From NCBI GenBank assembly GCA_964030785.1, contig OZ034968.1:69285399-69349398 (forward strand): a stretch of 64,000 bases of DNA, written 5' to 3'. The translations under genes and the position numbers were made by a program. Positions 19,559 through 27,600 of the stretch are shown in pieces. This stretch comes from Siderastrea siderea (taxonomy: Eukaryota > Cnidaria > Anthozoa > Scleractinia > Rhizangiidae). Numbering within the stretch: the stretch's first letter is position 1; each line of letters begins with the position of its first letter. Below the pieces are notes generated by a model that ran no database searches, was not told the DNA's origin, and saw nothing but the letters and a program-made list of their open reading frames with translations.

Positions 19559-20341
19559 ATGACACAACTATACGAAATTAAAGTTAGTTTATCACCAAAC
19601 CAGAAAAAGAATCTTAGTAACGCGTATCATAAAAGAGAAACTATCATTTTGAGACTGACAAAGGACTCTCTATCTGGGAATGACACTCTATACGTACCTC
19701 AGAATATAGTTAAGCGATTGAATAAAAATAGAAAATTGAGAAAAGGAATGGACATCAAACTAGCCAAAACAAACATTCGAAAGCAAGTTGGTGGATCACT
19801 CCTCTCTACAGTTCTGTCGCTTGGAAGAACTTTCGCTCCAACAATTGCCAAGACTATTGGATTGTCAGCTTTGGTAGGTTTAGCATCTGAAGGAGCATCT
19901 CAGATTGTTAAGAAGATATCTGGAAAAGGTTTACAAACTGGTGGGTTTCTCATACCACAAAATAAAATCGATCAGTTGATAACATATAAACATCTTTTGA
20001 CAACAAAACAAAAGAAGGATATATTAAATGCTCTACAAACAGGCTCTGGTGTTCATATAAAACCGACAAAAGTACAAACAGGTGGGTTCTTAGGGACTCT
20101 CCTTGCATCAATTGGAGTCCCTTTAGCTATTGAGGCAATAAAGAAGATGACTGGTAAAGGAGCTCCTCAGATGGGACGACCTAAACAAAGACCACCCAGA
20201 TCTATACCAGAACAGGATGGTGGTTTGATGACCAACACTTATAGAACACCGCCTTTTTACGGAAATTGGCCAGACGATACAATCGGTATGGGGACTAAAA
20301 AAAAAAAAAATCTCAAGAAAAGGGCGAAGGTCTACTATTAG
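19559..20341 (+). CDS. pVI/pX-like minor capsid precursor
   Basis: 260 residues. Several Gly-Gly motifs (QVGGSLL, QTGGFLI, QTGGFLG) resemble adenain-type cleavage sites and each precedes a hydrophobic or amphipathic helix (for example FLGTLLASIGVPLAIEAIKKM). This is how membrane-active adenovirus minor proteins are organised, and the next gene is the protease. The C-terminus is basic. A run of 14 A residues (20,297-20,310) sits 31 bp before the stop, and the downstream protease frame is open back to and through this run. The function is inferred from composition and context. Confidence 0.6.
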   Translation: MTQLYEIKVSLSPNQKKNLSNAYHKRETIILRLTKDSLSGNDTLYVPQNIVKRLNKNRKLRKGMDIKLAKTNIRKQVGGSLLSTVLSLGRTFAPTIAKTIGLSALVGLASEGASQIVKKISGKGLQTGGFLIPQNKIDQLITYKHLLTTKQKKDILNALQTGSGVHIKPTKVQTGGFLGTLLASIGVPLAIEAIKKMTGKGAPQMGRPKQRPPRSIPEQDGGLMTNTYRTPPFYGNWPDDTIGMGTKKKKNLKKRAKVYY

Positions 20342-20417
20342 GCAAGAACTCGCCGTTCAAAAACGTCCCTCTTCTAAATATTCTATTGTAAAACCAAAAT
20401 TCTATGAAAACATTCCT

Positions 20418-20849
20418 ATGTCAAATTATGATTTAATAAAATGGTGTAAGTATCTGAATATTCCAATTAATGATGTATTGTCAAGAGATGAAAATGTTCC
20501 TCACGATCATCAACAAGCATTATTCATTTACAATCTTGAACCGAGTTATATGTCAGGGAGTCATTGGGTGGCTACTTATGTTAAGGACAAAGTCATCAAT
20601 TACTTTGATAGTTTTGGTTTGCCCCCCTTCCAAGAAATGGTCAATCACGCGAGAAAAAAGAATTTAACATTACTTCATCAGAACAATCAAATACAAAATT
20701 TACTGACGACAACATGCGGTTACTTCTGTTTATACTTTTTGAATGAGATGAATAAGGGTAAATCATATTTTGATCTGTTGGAAGTTTTCGACATATACGA
20801 TACGACGAAGAATGAGAAATTCTTAGAACAGTATTTCAAAAATATGTAA
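20418..20849 (+). CDS. Adenain-like cysteine protease
   Basis: 143 residues from the first ATG. The catalytic set is visible: GSHW with His49, NYFDSFG with Asp64, Gln93, and TTTCGYFC with Cys100; the Gln-to-Cys spacing of 7 equals that of adenain. The enzyme would mature capsid precursors at Gly-Gly-type sites. There is no late-class motif before this ATG. The frame is open upstream beyond it into the previous gene, where it lies in the +1 frame, so the true N-terminus may be reached by slippage at the A14 run. The length from the ATG is short for the family. Confidence 0.85.
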   Translation: MSNYDLIKWCKYLNIPINDVLSRDENVPHDHQQALFIYNLEPSYMSGSHWVATYVKDKVINYFDSFGLPPFQEMVNHARKKNLTLLHQNNQIQNLLTTTCGYFCLYFLNEMNKGKSYFDLLEVFDIYDTTKNEKFLEQYFKNM

Positions 20850-20860
20850 TCAAGTTATAT

Positions 20861-21262
20861 ATGAAATCTTATTGCGTGAAACAAAAAAGGGTCACTCTAT
20901 GTGTACCTGGGAGTGAACGATACGTGAGAGCCAAAAATAACAGACTTATGCTTAAATGTATTTGTGGTGAATGTGGTATTACTAAGACTAAATTCGTCAA
21001 AAGTCAAAAAGGAGGTGAAAATCCATTAGGTAAAGCTTTCGAGGCAGCCAAAATAGCCGAACAAATAACTCGCAAAGTAATTCCATCAACCAACCATGTA
21101 TTTGACAGATATTGGTCTGGTGATATATTGAAAGGTGCTTTCACAGCACCAACGGGTATAACAAGCAAGAAATTCTGGACTAAACCAAAGAAGGGTACTG
21201 TCATGCGTTTGGTGAAAAATCCAAAAACTGGTAAATATGAGAACGTATATATTGAACCTTAA
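20861..21262 (+). CDS. Zinc-ribbon virion protein, copy 1
   Basis: 133 residues. The N-terminal 46 residues (MKSYCVKQK, CVPGSERYV, KCICGECGITKTKFV) form a small Cys-rich module resembling DUF5679-type zinc ribbons. The remainder is basic with a helix (about 57-75) and no known domain. The module recurs in the next gene with about 80 percent identity by eye, pointing to a tandem duplication followed by divergence of the C-termini. The role is unknown; basic composition and location suggest a core or DNA-binding protein. Confidence 0.6.
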   Translation: MKSYCVKQKRVTLCVPGSERYVRAKNNRLMLKCICGECGITKTKFVKSQKGGENPLGKAFEAAKIAEQITRKVIPSTNHVFDRYWSGDILKGAFTAPTGITSKKFWTKPKKGTVMRLVKNPKTGKYENVYIEP

Positions 21263-21283
21263 TCTAATCTAATCATATTATAT
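21262..21283 (+). promoter_or_regulatory. Late-class motif
   Basis: ATCTAATCTAATCATATTA, then TAT and ATG, before the second zinc-ribbon gene. Confidence 0.5.
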
Positions 21284-21469
21284 ATGAAATCATATTGCGT
21301 CAGACAGAAAAAGGTCACTCTATGTGTACCTGGAAGTGAAAGATATGTAAAAGCCAAAAACGGGCGAACCATGATGAAATGTACTTGTGCTGAATGTGGT
21401 ATTACAAAGACGAAATTCGTTAAACAGGCGGGAAACGGGTTAGCCCGTCGAAAGGGGCGGGCGTACTAG
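21284..21469 (+). CDS. Zinc-ribbon module, copy 2, leading into the PLA2 frame
   Basis: 61 residues: the same Cys-rich module as copy 1 followed by a short Gly/Arg tail. The frame stops at 21,467-21,469. The heptamer A AAG GGG (21,451-21,457), in register with the frame, lies 9 bases before this stop. A shift of -1 there enters the open frame of the PLA2 gene. A CGGGTTAGCCCG hairpin lies just upstream. The product is either a stand-alone peptide or the N-terminus of a longer PLA2 protein; a one-base deletion in this copy is the plain alternative. Confidence 0.6.
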   Translation: MKSYCVRQKKVTLCVPGSERYVKAKNGRTMMKCTCAECGITKTKFVKQAGNGLARRKGRAY

Positions 21470-21495
21470 ATACAGTAGCATCAACCGGTTTAGAT

Positions 21496-22131
21496 ATGTT
21501 TGTGCATCATGGAATCCCTTGGTTTGGTAAAAAGGCTGTTGAAATGGGAAGATATTATGGATCAGAAGCCTTGAGAAACCCAAAACTGCAGAAAAAGGCT
21601 ATCGATTATGCTCTGGATAAGTTGAATCCAATGATTCAAAATGTCGGAAGTCAAGCTCTTGATCAATTATCAACCAAAATTAGACCAAATAGAAAGTATA
21701 AAACCGACAGAAAGGATTTGGATGGTGGTAGTTTAGATATCCATAAACTAATTGGTAAATTACCAAGACCAAAAGCTGGATTCACTCCAGGTAAGTATAA
21801 ATATTTAGGTCCGTATAATCCGCTGGAAGAGCAGCTGCAGTACGATAAAAATACTGGCAAGGTGACCAAATGGAATGTAAAACCTCTCAACAAGGTCGAT
21901 GAAATAGCAGCTCATCATGATATTTGTTATGACATGGGGAAAAACAAGGTTGAATGTGACAAACAAATGGTCAAGTCATTGGATGAAATACCTTATGGAC
22001 AAATGCCAAAATGGGGACAAACAGCACGATTTCTAATCAACACGAAGCAGAAACTGGGTCTTGGTGTAAAACAAAGGAAGACAAAAAACGTGAAAGGCCG
22101 TCGAGTGAAGAAAACTGGCAAGAAAAATTAA
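21496..22131 (+). CDS. Parvovirus-type phospholipase A2 domain protein
   Basis: 211 residues from the first ATG, although the frame is open upstream to 21,451. The calcium-loop-like KYLGPYNPLEEQL (about 100-112) and the catalytic HHDICY (HDxxY, about 138-143) match the VP1-type PLA2 of parvoviruses, also known from Polintons, where it is thought to breach endosomal membranes. A helical N-terminal part precedes it and a basic tail follows. There is no late-class motif directly before this ATG, so it may be read from the zinc-ribbon gene by frameshift. The 3' 121 bp overlap the integrase frame. Confidence 0.75.
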   Translation: MFVHHGIPWFGKKAVEMGRYYGSEALRNPKLQKKAIDYALDKLNPMIQNVGSQALDQLSTKIRPNRKYKTDRKDLDGGSLDIHKLIGKLPRPKAGFTPGKYKYLGPYNPLEEQLQYDKNTGKVTKWNVKPLNKVDEIAAHHDICYDMGKNKVECDKQMVKSLDEIPYGQMPKWGQTARFLINTKQKLGLGVKQRKTKNVKGRRVKKTGKKN

Positions 22132-23048
22132 CTGATGAGCTTCATAAACCGATAAAGCGTAACTTCACCCGGCGGCGGGTAATTGTAAACCATATTGACG
22201 AGACATGGTGTTCAGATATTGTTGAGATGCAAAAATTCAGTCGATGGAACGCTGGCTACAGATATCTTCTTATGGTTTTAGATGTATTCTCTAAATACGG
22301 TTGGATCGTCCCATTAAAAGATAAAAAGGGTGAAACCGTTATGAATGCTTTTAAAACAATATTCAAAGAGGGACGTAAACCACAATATTTATGGACAGAC
22401 AAAGGCAAAGAGTATTACAACAAACATGTTAAGGAACTACTTGATAAGAATGAAATAACATTGTACTCAACCGAAAATGAGGAAAAGTCGTCCGTTTGTG
22501 AAAGATGGAACCGTACAATCAAAACCAAAATGTGGAAACAGTTTACTGTTCAAGGTAATACACAGTATCTTGACATGTTACCTAAATTAGTGAAACAGTA
22601 TAACAATACCAGACATTCAAGCACAAAGATGACACCTACAGAAGCAAGCAAAAAGAAGAATGAAGGAGTTGTTTACTTTAATCTGTACGGTGATATGGAA
22701 ACATTAAAACAAAAACCGAAATTCAAAATAGGTGATAAGGTTAGAATAAGTAAGTATAAACGGAATGTGTTTGATAAGGGCTATACACCAAATTGGTCTG
22801 AGGAAATTTTCACAGTTGATGAAATACAACATACGAATCCAATCACATACAAAATAAAGGATCTCAGAGATGAAGACATTCAAGGGAGTTTTTATGAACC
22901 TGAATTACTTAAAGCTGAACAACAGGTATTCAGAATTGATAAAGTGATTCGGAGGGATTATAAGAAGAAACAGGCTCTTGTTAAATGGAAGGGATACAGT
23001 GATGAATTTAACAGTTGGATACCGTTCAAGGACTTGAAGGATATATAA
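22011..23048 (+). CDS. rve-family integrase with C-terminal chromodomain
   Basis: 345 residues from the only in-frame ATG upstream of the catalytic core. DDE residues: Asp69 (CSDIVEMQ), Asp130 (LWTDKGKEY), Glu164 (SSVCERWNR). A chromodomain closes the protein (FRIDKVIRR through WKGYSDEFNSWIP, about 305-342). It integrates the linear genome and makes the 6-bp target duplication; chromodomains may steer integration to marked chromatin. The first 24 codons only re-read the PLA2 gene in the -1 frame. Sequence resembling Polinton integrases starts just after the A AAA AAC heptamer at 22,083-22,089, so a -1 frameshift from the PLA2 frame is a likely route of expression. Confidence 0.88.
   Translation: MGTNSTISNQHEAETGSWCKTKEDKKRERPSSEENWQEKLTDELHKPIKRNFTRRRVIVNHIDETWCSDIVEMQKFSRWNAGYRYLLMVLDVFSKYGWIVPLKDKKGETVMNAFKTIFKEGRKPQYLWTDKGKEYYNKHVKELLDKNEITLYSTENEEKSSVCERWNRTIKTKMWKQFTVQGNTQYLDMLPKLVKQYNNTRHSSTKMTPTEASKKKNEGVVYFNLYGDMETLKQKPKFKIGDKVRISKYKRNVFDKGYTPNWSEEIFTVDEIQHTNPITYKIKDLRDEDIQGSFYEPELLKAEQQVFRIDKVIRRDYKKKQALVKWKGYSDEFNSWIPFKDLKDI
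22083..22089 (+). promoter_or_regulatory. Candidate -1 frameshift site (A AAA AAC)
   Basis: In the PLA2 frame the codons read ACA AAA AAC, so the heptamer is in the X XXY YYZ register of a canonical -1 slippery site, the same as at retroviral gag-pro junctions. A -1 slip enters the integrase frame, which is open from here to 23,048. The zero-frame stop is at 22,129. A small CCCG/CGGG hairpin lies about 80 nt downstream. I could not establish a pseudoknot by eye. Confidence 0.55.
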
Positions 23049-23192
23049 AATGATTTAAGCAAATATTATCTAACATATATTATATCGATTGATACAGTAT
23101 ATACTGTTTATTTGCTTTTGGTAGCCAAAAATATAATTGTTTCTGGCTATCTTATTTAAACAGAAAATAATATATAGCATTAATAGATACAT
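23049..23192. other. Intergenic spacer with an orphan late-class motif
   Basis: ATTATCTAACATATATTATAT at 23,066-23,086 resembles the late-class motif but has no ATG after it. A palindrome ACAGTATATACTGT follows. The early-class motif of the next gene ends the spacer. Confidence 0.4.
23165..23192 (+). promoter_or_regulatory. Early-class motif of the BRO-N/VRR-NUC gene
   Basis: AAATAATATATAGCATTAAT, then AGATACAT and ATG. Confidence 0.5.
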
Positions 23193-24005
23193 ATGGAAAT
23201 TTTCACTTATGAAGGAAAAAAACTGAATATTATCAAAAAGGATGATGACATATGGTTCCGTGGTAAAACTGTTGCCGACATTTTGGGATATGAAGATACC
23301 AAGAAAGCAATTTTCAAACATGTTGATTCTGAAGATAAATGTTCACTTAAGAGGCTCAAATCCAGGGGTAACGAATCGTTACCTTTAACATGGAACACCG
23401 GAAACACTATTTATATAAATGAATCCGGACTATACAGCCTAATATTGAGATCCAAAATGGATAAAGCGAAAGAATTCAAACGTTGGGTAACAAAAAAGGT
23501 TTTACCATCAATCAGAAAAACCGGTAAGTATGAATTCAACAACAGGCCATACAAAATGCTGACATTCAATATCAACACAGAATATGATTTACATAAAAAG
23601 GTAGTCAACTTTATTAGAAACAATTATCCTAAAGCAATCCTAATCCCAACATTAGGTGAAAACCAAATTAATGGTAACATGAGAATAAAATCATACAACA
23701 TGGGTTATCAGAAGGGAGCTTGTGATCTATTCATTGGAAATATGCATTTGAAGTACACAGCTTTTGCAATCGAATTTAAAACACCAACTGGTAATGGTAA
23801 GCTTTCAGAAGAACAGAAGATGATGCTCCAAGAGTATGAAAACAACAATTACAAAATATTAGTCAGCAACGATTATGATGAAATCATTAAAGAAATCATA
23901 CTTTATTTCCAGGGTGTAAGAATCAAATGTAAATATTGTTACAGAAAATTCAAGTCAATAGAAACAACAAGCAATCATTTAAAATTCATACACAAAAACT
24001 TATAA
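23193..24005 (+). CDS. BRO-N / VRR-NUC / C2H2 zinc-finger fusion protein
   Basis: 270 residues with three parts. BRO-N (about 1-110): WFRGKTVADILGYEDTKKAI and the FKRWVTKKVLPSIRKTGKY ending typical of BRO DNA-binding domains. A PD-(D/E)XK nuclease of VRR-NUC type (about 130-238): GACDLF with Asp178, IEFK with Glu194 and Lys196, then KLSEEQ. A C2H2 finger (C246, C249, H262, H267). BRO-N proteins are common in large DNA viruses and phages; VRR-NUC enzymes cut branched or replicative DNA. The gene follows the integrase and precedes small zinc-finger genes and the polymerase. Role inferred: DNA processing or repair of the hairpin-ended genome, or defence against competing DNA. Confidence 0.75.
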   Translation: MEIFTYEGKKLNIIKKDDDIWFRGKTVADILGYEDTKKAIFKHVDSEDKCSLKRLKSRGNESLPLTWNTGNTIYINESGLYSLILRSKMDKAKEFKRWVTKKVLPSIRKTGKYEFNNRPYKMLTFNINTEYDLHKKVVNFIRNNYPKAILIPTLGENQINGNMRIKSYNMGYQKGACDLFIGNMHLKYTAFAIEFKTPTGNGKLSEEQKMMLQEYENNNYKILVSNDYDEIIKEIILYFQGVRIKCKYCYRKFKSIETTSNHLKFIHKNL

Positions 24006-24010
24006 AGAGT

Positions 24011-24030
24011 AAATTATATAGTATTAATAT
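24011..24030 (+). promoter_or_regulatory. Early-class motif
   Basis: AAATTATATAGTATTAATAT directly before ATG of the AT-hook protein. Confidence 0.5.
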
Positions 24031-24228
24031 ATGGAAAATCAAAATATAAAGAGAGGTCGAGGTAGACCAAGAATATTCACCGATGATGAGAGAAGACAAC
24101 GTAAAACAACATACATGCTAAATGTAGAATGGTATTGTGATATATGTAAAACAGGTCGCAATTATACACTAGCTGGGAAAACCTGTCATTTGAAAACAAA
24201 AAAGCACCAAAAAAATTCTAAAAAATAA
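24031..24228 (+). CDS. Small AT-hook and C2H2 zinc-finger protein
   Basis: 65 residues. An AT-hook core (RGRGRPRIF, about 8-16) is followed by a basic stretch and a C2H2-like finger (CDIC...H.....H, about 36-59). Both bind DNA, and the element is AT-rich outside its genes. It lies with the replication genes and has an early-class motif, so a regulatory or genome-coating role is plausible. Confidence 0.6.
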   Translation: MENQNIKRGRGRPRIFTDDERRQRKTTYMLNVEWYCDICKTGRNYTLAGKTCHLKTKKHQKNSKK

Positions 24229-24308
24229 CATAGTTCAAAGAATTCATAAAAGGATTCATAATTGGATCACTTGAATTGATTCAAACGCATTGATAATTAT
24301 TTAAAAAA

Positions 24309-24330
24309 ATAAAATATATAGTAATATTAT
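24309..24330 (+). promoter_or_regulatory. Early-class motif
   Basis: AATAAAATATATAGTAATAT, then TAT, before ATG. Confidence 0.5.
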
Positions 24331-24573
24331 ATGTTGAAATTCATAAAATTAGAACAAAAAATAGCATTAATCAATAATGAAATAGATAAGAAATTTAGAT
24401 CAATCACTTGTAAATACTGTCATTCAATGGCGACACATGTACTAATTACTGGAGAGTATTCTAACTATGAAGTAAGTATAATATGCCATAAATGTTCAGA
24501 TCGTATAAACAAATTAAAAGGCTATCAACTTGATCTTATGGGATTTGTTGACTCCTATAAATTAGCCATTTAA
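24331..24573 (+). CDS. Small zinc-ribbon protein
   Basis: 80 residues with an N-terminal helix, then two CxxC pairs (CKYC at about 27-30 and CHKC at about 52-55) spaced as in a zinc ribbon, and a C-terminal helix. The family was not recognised. It sits between the AT-hook gene and the polymerase, with an early-class motif. Confidence 0.55.
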   Translation: MLKFIKLEQKIALINNEIDKKFRSITCKYCHSMATHVLITGEYSNYEVSIICHKCSDRINKLKGYQLDLMGFVDSYKLAI

Positions 24574-24605
24574 AAACGCACACTAAACTATTTAAAAATA
24601 TTTCA

Positions 24606-24625
24606 CTATAGATATAGTATCTATA
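24606..24625 (+). promoter_or_regulatory. Early-class motif with ATAGATATAGTATCTAT palindrome
   Basis: ACTATAGATATAGTATCTAT directly before the polymerase ATG. The ATAGATA/TATCTAT pair is a near-perfect palindrome around ATATAGTA. Confidence 0.5.
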
Positions 24626-27600
24626 ATGAGATCATATAAAAATAATATATTAGGTATTAATATGAATAAAGATAGTCTGAAGAAACTCAGTAAATCTGAA
24701 CTGATCAAATTGCTTCTAAAGCAATCCAAAGGTGTTGAGAGCAATGTGCAGGAAAACATCAAAAGAAGACCAGTGCCCACACCTCGTAAGAGTGTAAAAG
24801 ATATGGTCAAGCGGTACGAAGAAAACATTATTCTTCCACCAATGCAGTTTAGGGATGATTACAAACCAAGAACTGTTAAAAGAAAACCGGTTCCTACACC
24901 TAGAACCGTAATTAAACAAATCGACAAAGCTTTAAACGGTTTTGTAAAATCTTATGAAATCAATCTAAGAAATGATAAAGATCCTCTTATTCAAATGCAA
25001 AATACACGAAAAGGTGTAGAACGTCAATTATCTATTTTATTGAATGAAATGAAAGGCTTGAAATACGTTGAAACATTGAAAGTCACTTTCGAAAAAATAT
25101 CATCTGATGTAATAATTGAAAAGTCAGCATATTTCAATAGCGCAAGTCAAACAATAATCAACCAAGTGGGAATCAGTGAATCATTAAAAATTTCTTCAGA
25201 AAACATCATAAACAAAATAGCTCAATGGATATCAGAAGGATCGGGATGGACTGTAAAAGAAATTAATGACCATTACCTAAACATTGCTAAATATGAGCCT
25301 ATGAAGGGATCCTCATATATCCAACTTCCTGAAGAACTGCGAAACAGTGCTAAAGGTTTAATAAACATGAAAAATAAGGATAATGAATGCTTCCGATGGT
25401 GTCATATTAGACATATAAATCCACAAGAAAAATATCCTCAAAGAATAAAAAAGGTTGACAAACAATACATTGAAAAATTAAATTACTCCGGTATTGAATT
25501 CCCAGTTTGTATCAAACATTACAACAAAATTGAGAAGCAAAACAGCATCAATATAAATGTATTCGGCTATGAAAACAAACAACCTTACCCCATCTATATT
25601 TCAAAAGAAAAGAATGAAGATCATATGGAACTACTTTTAATAACTGAAAATGAGAACAATCATTATGTTCTTATAAAAGATTTCAACAAATTCATGTATA
25701 ACCAAACAAAACATGAACATAGAAAACACTTTTGTATGCACTGCCTGCAATGTTTTAGTTCTGACAGGGTATTGAGCAATCATAAAGATATTTGCATACA
25801 AGTTAATGGCACGCAAGCAATTAAAATGCCAACTAAAGATAACAATATATTAAAATTCAACAACTTTCATAAACAGCAACCTGTGCCATTTGTTATTTAT
25901 GCTGATTTCGAGGCTATCACAGAGAAAATTCATGGATGTCAACAAGAAGGTAAGAAATCATATACTGAGGCTTACCAAAAACATACCGACTGTGGATATG
26001 GATATAAGGTTGTCTGCTGTTATGACGACAAATATACCAAACCAATACAACTATATAGAGGTGAAAATGCTGTTTACAAATTCATGGAAAATATTTTAGA
26101 AGAAGTAAAATGGTGTAAAAAAGTAATGAAAAAACATTTTAATAAACCATTGAAAATGAGTAATGAGGATGAGCAGGAATTCAAAAAATCAACGAGATGC
26201 CACATCTGTGATAAGAAATATAATGAAGAAGACGTCCGTGTGAGAGATCATTGCCATATTACAGGTGTATTCAGAGGCTCAGCACACCAAGACTGTAATT
26301 TGAAACTAAAAATGAAGCCTGAAGAAATAAAAATTCCTGTTATATTCCATAATTTGAGAGGTTATGATAGCCATTTCATAATGCAAAAATTAGGTCAAAT
26401 AGTCAAAAAGCACACATACAAAAATAATAAAGGAGAGGATAAACAAATGAATATCAATGCTATTCCAAATAATATGGAAAAGTATATGGCTTTTATGCTT
26501 GGCAATCATCTTACATTCATCGACAGTTTCCAGTTTATGAGCTCAAGTTTGGATAAATTAGTTAGCAACTTACCAGCAGAAGCTCTAAAGTATACTAGCG
26601 AACGGTTTAAAAAAGAAAAATTAAGTCTTATGACCCGTAAGGGAGTTTATCCTTATGATTATATGGATAGTTTCGATAAATTCAACAAAACAGAATTACC
26701 AACTAAAGAAGAATTTTACAGCATATTGATTGATGAGCATATTTCAAATGAAGATTATACCCATGCTCAAAATGTTTGGAATACATTTAAATTGCAGACA
26801 ATGGGTGAATACCATAATTTATATCTCAAGTCTGATATCCTTTTATTAGCTGATGTGTTTGAAAATTTCCGTAGAACATGTATTCAGTATTATAAATTAG
26901 ACCCATGTCACTATTTTACATCACCTGGTTTGTCTTGGGATGCTATGTTAAAGATGACTAATATTAAATTAGAACTAATGACTGACATCAACATGTTTCA
27001 ATTCATTGAAAAAGGTATGCGTGGAGGAATTAGTTATATAGCCAATAGATATGGTAAAGCAAACAATAAGTACATGAAAGAATACGATGAGAAGGCGCCC
27101 TCAAAGTATATAATGTACTTAGATGCTAATAATTTATACGGCTGGGCGATGTCACAGCATCTCCCTGTCGGTAATTTCAGATGGATGACAGAAAAGCAAA
27201 TCAGCAAACTAAATGTAGCCAGATATAATGAAAATAGTGAAAAGGGGTTAATACTAGAAGTTGATCTAGAATATCCCAAAGAGTTGCATAACCTTCATAA
27301 TGACTACCCATTAGCTGCTGAGAGAGTTTGTGTAAATAAAAATATGCTGTCTGATTATTGTAAAAAGATAGCTACAAAGTATAATATATCAACAGGACTA
27401 GTACATAAACTAATCCCAACATTATCAAATAAAGAAAAATATGTTCTGCATTACAGAAACTTGCAGATATATATTGATCTTGGATTAAAATTGAAAAAAA
27501 TCCATAGAGTATTAGAATTTGATCAGTCACCATGGTTGAAGCAATATATTGATTTCAACACACAGAAACGATCGCAAGCAAAAAACGCATTCGAAAAAGA

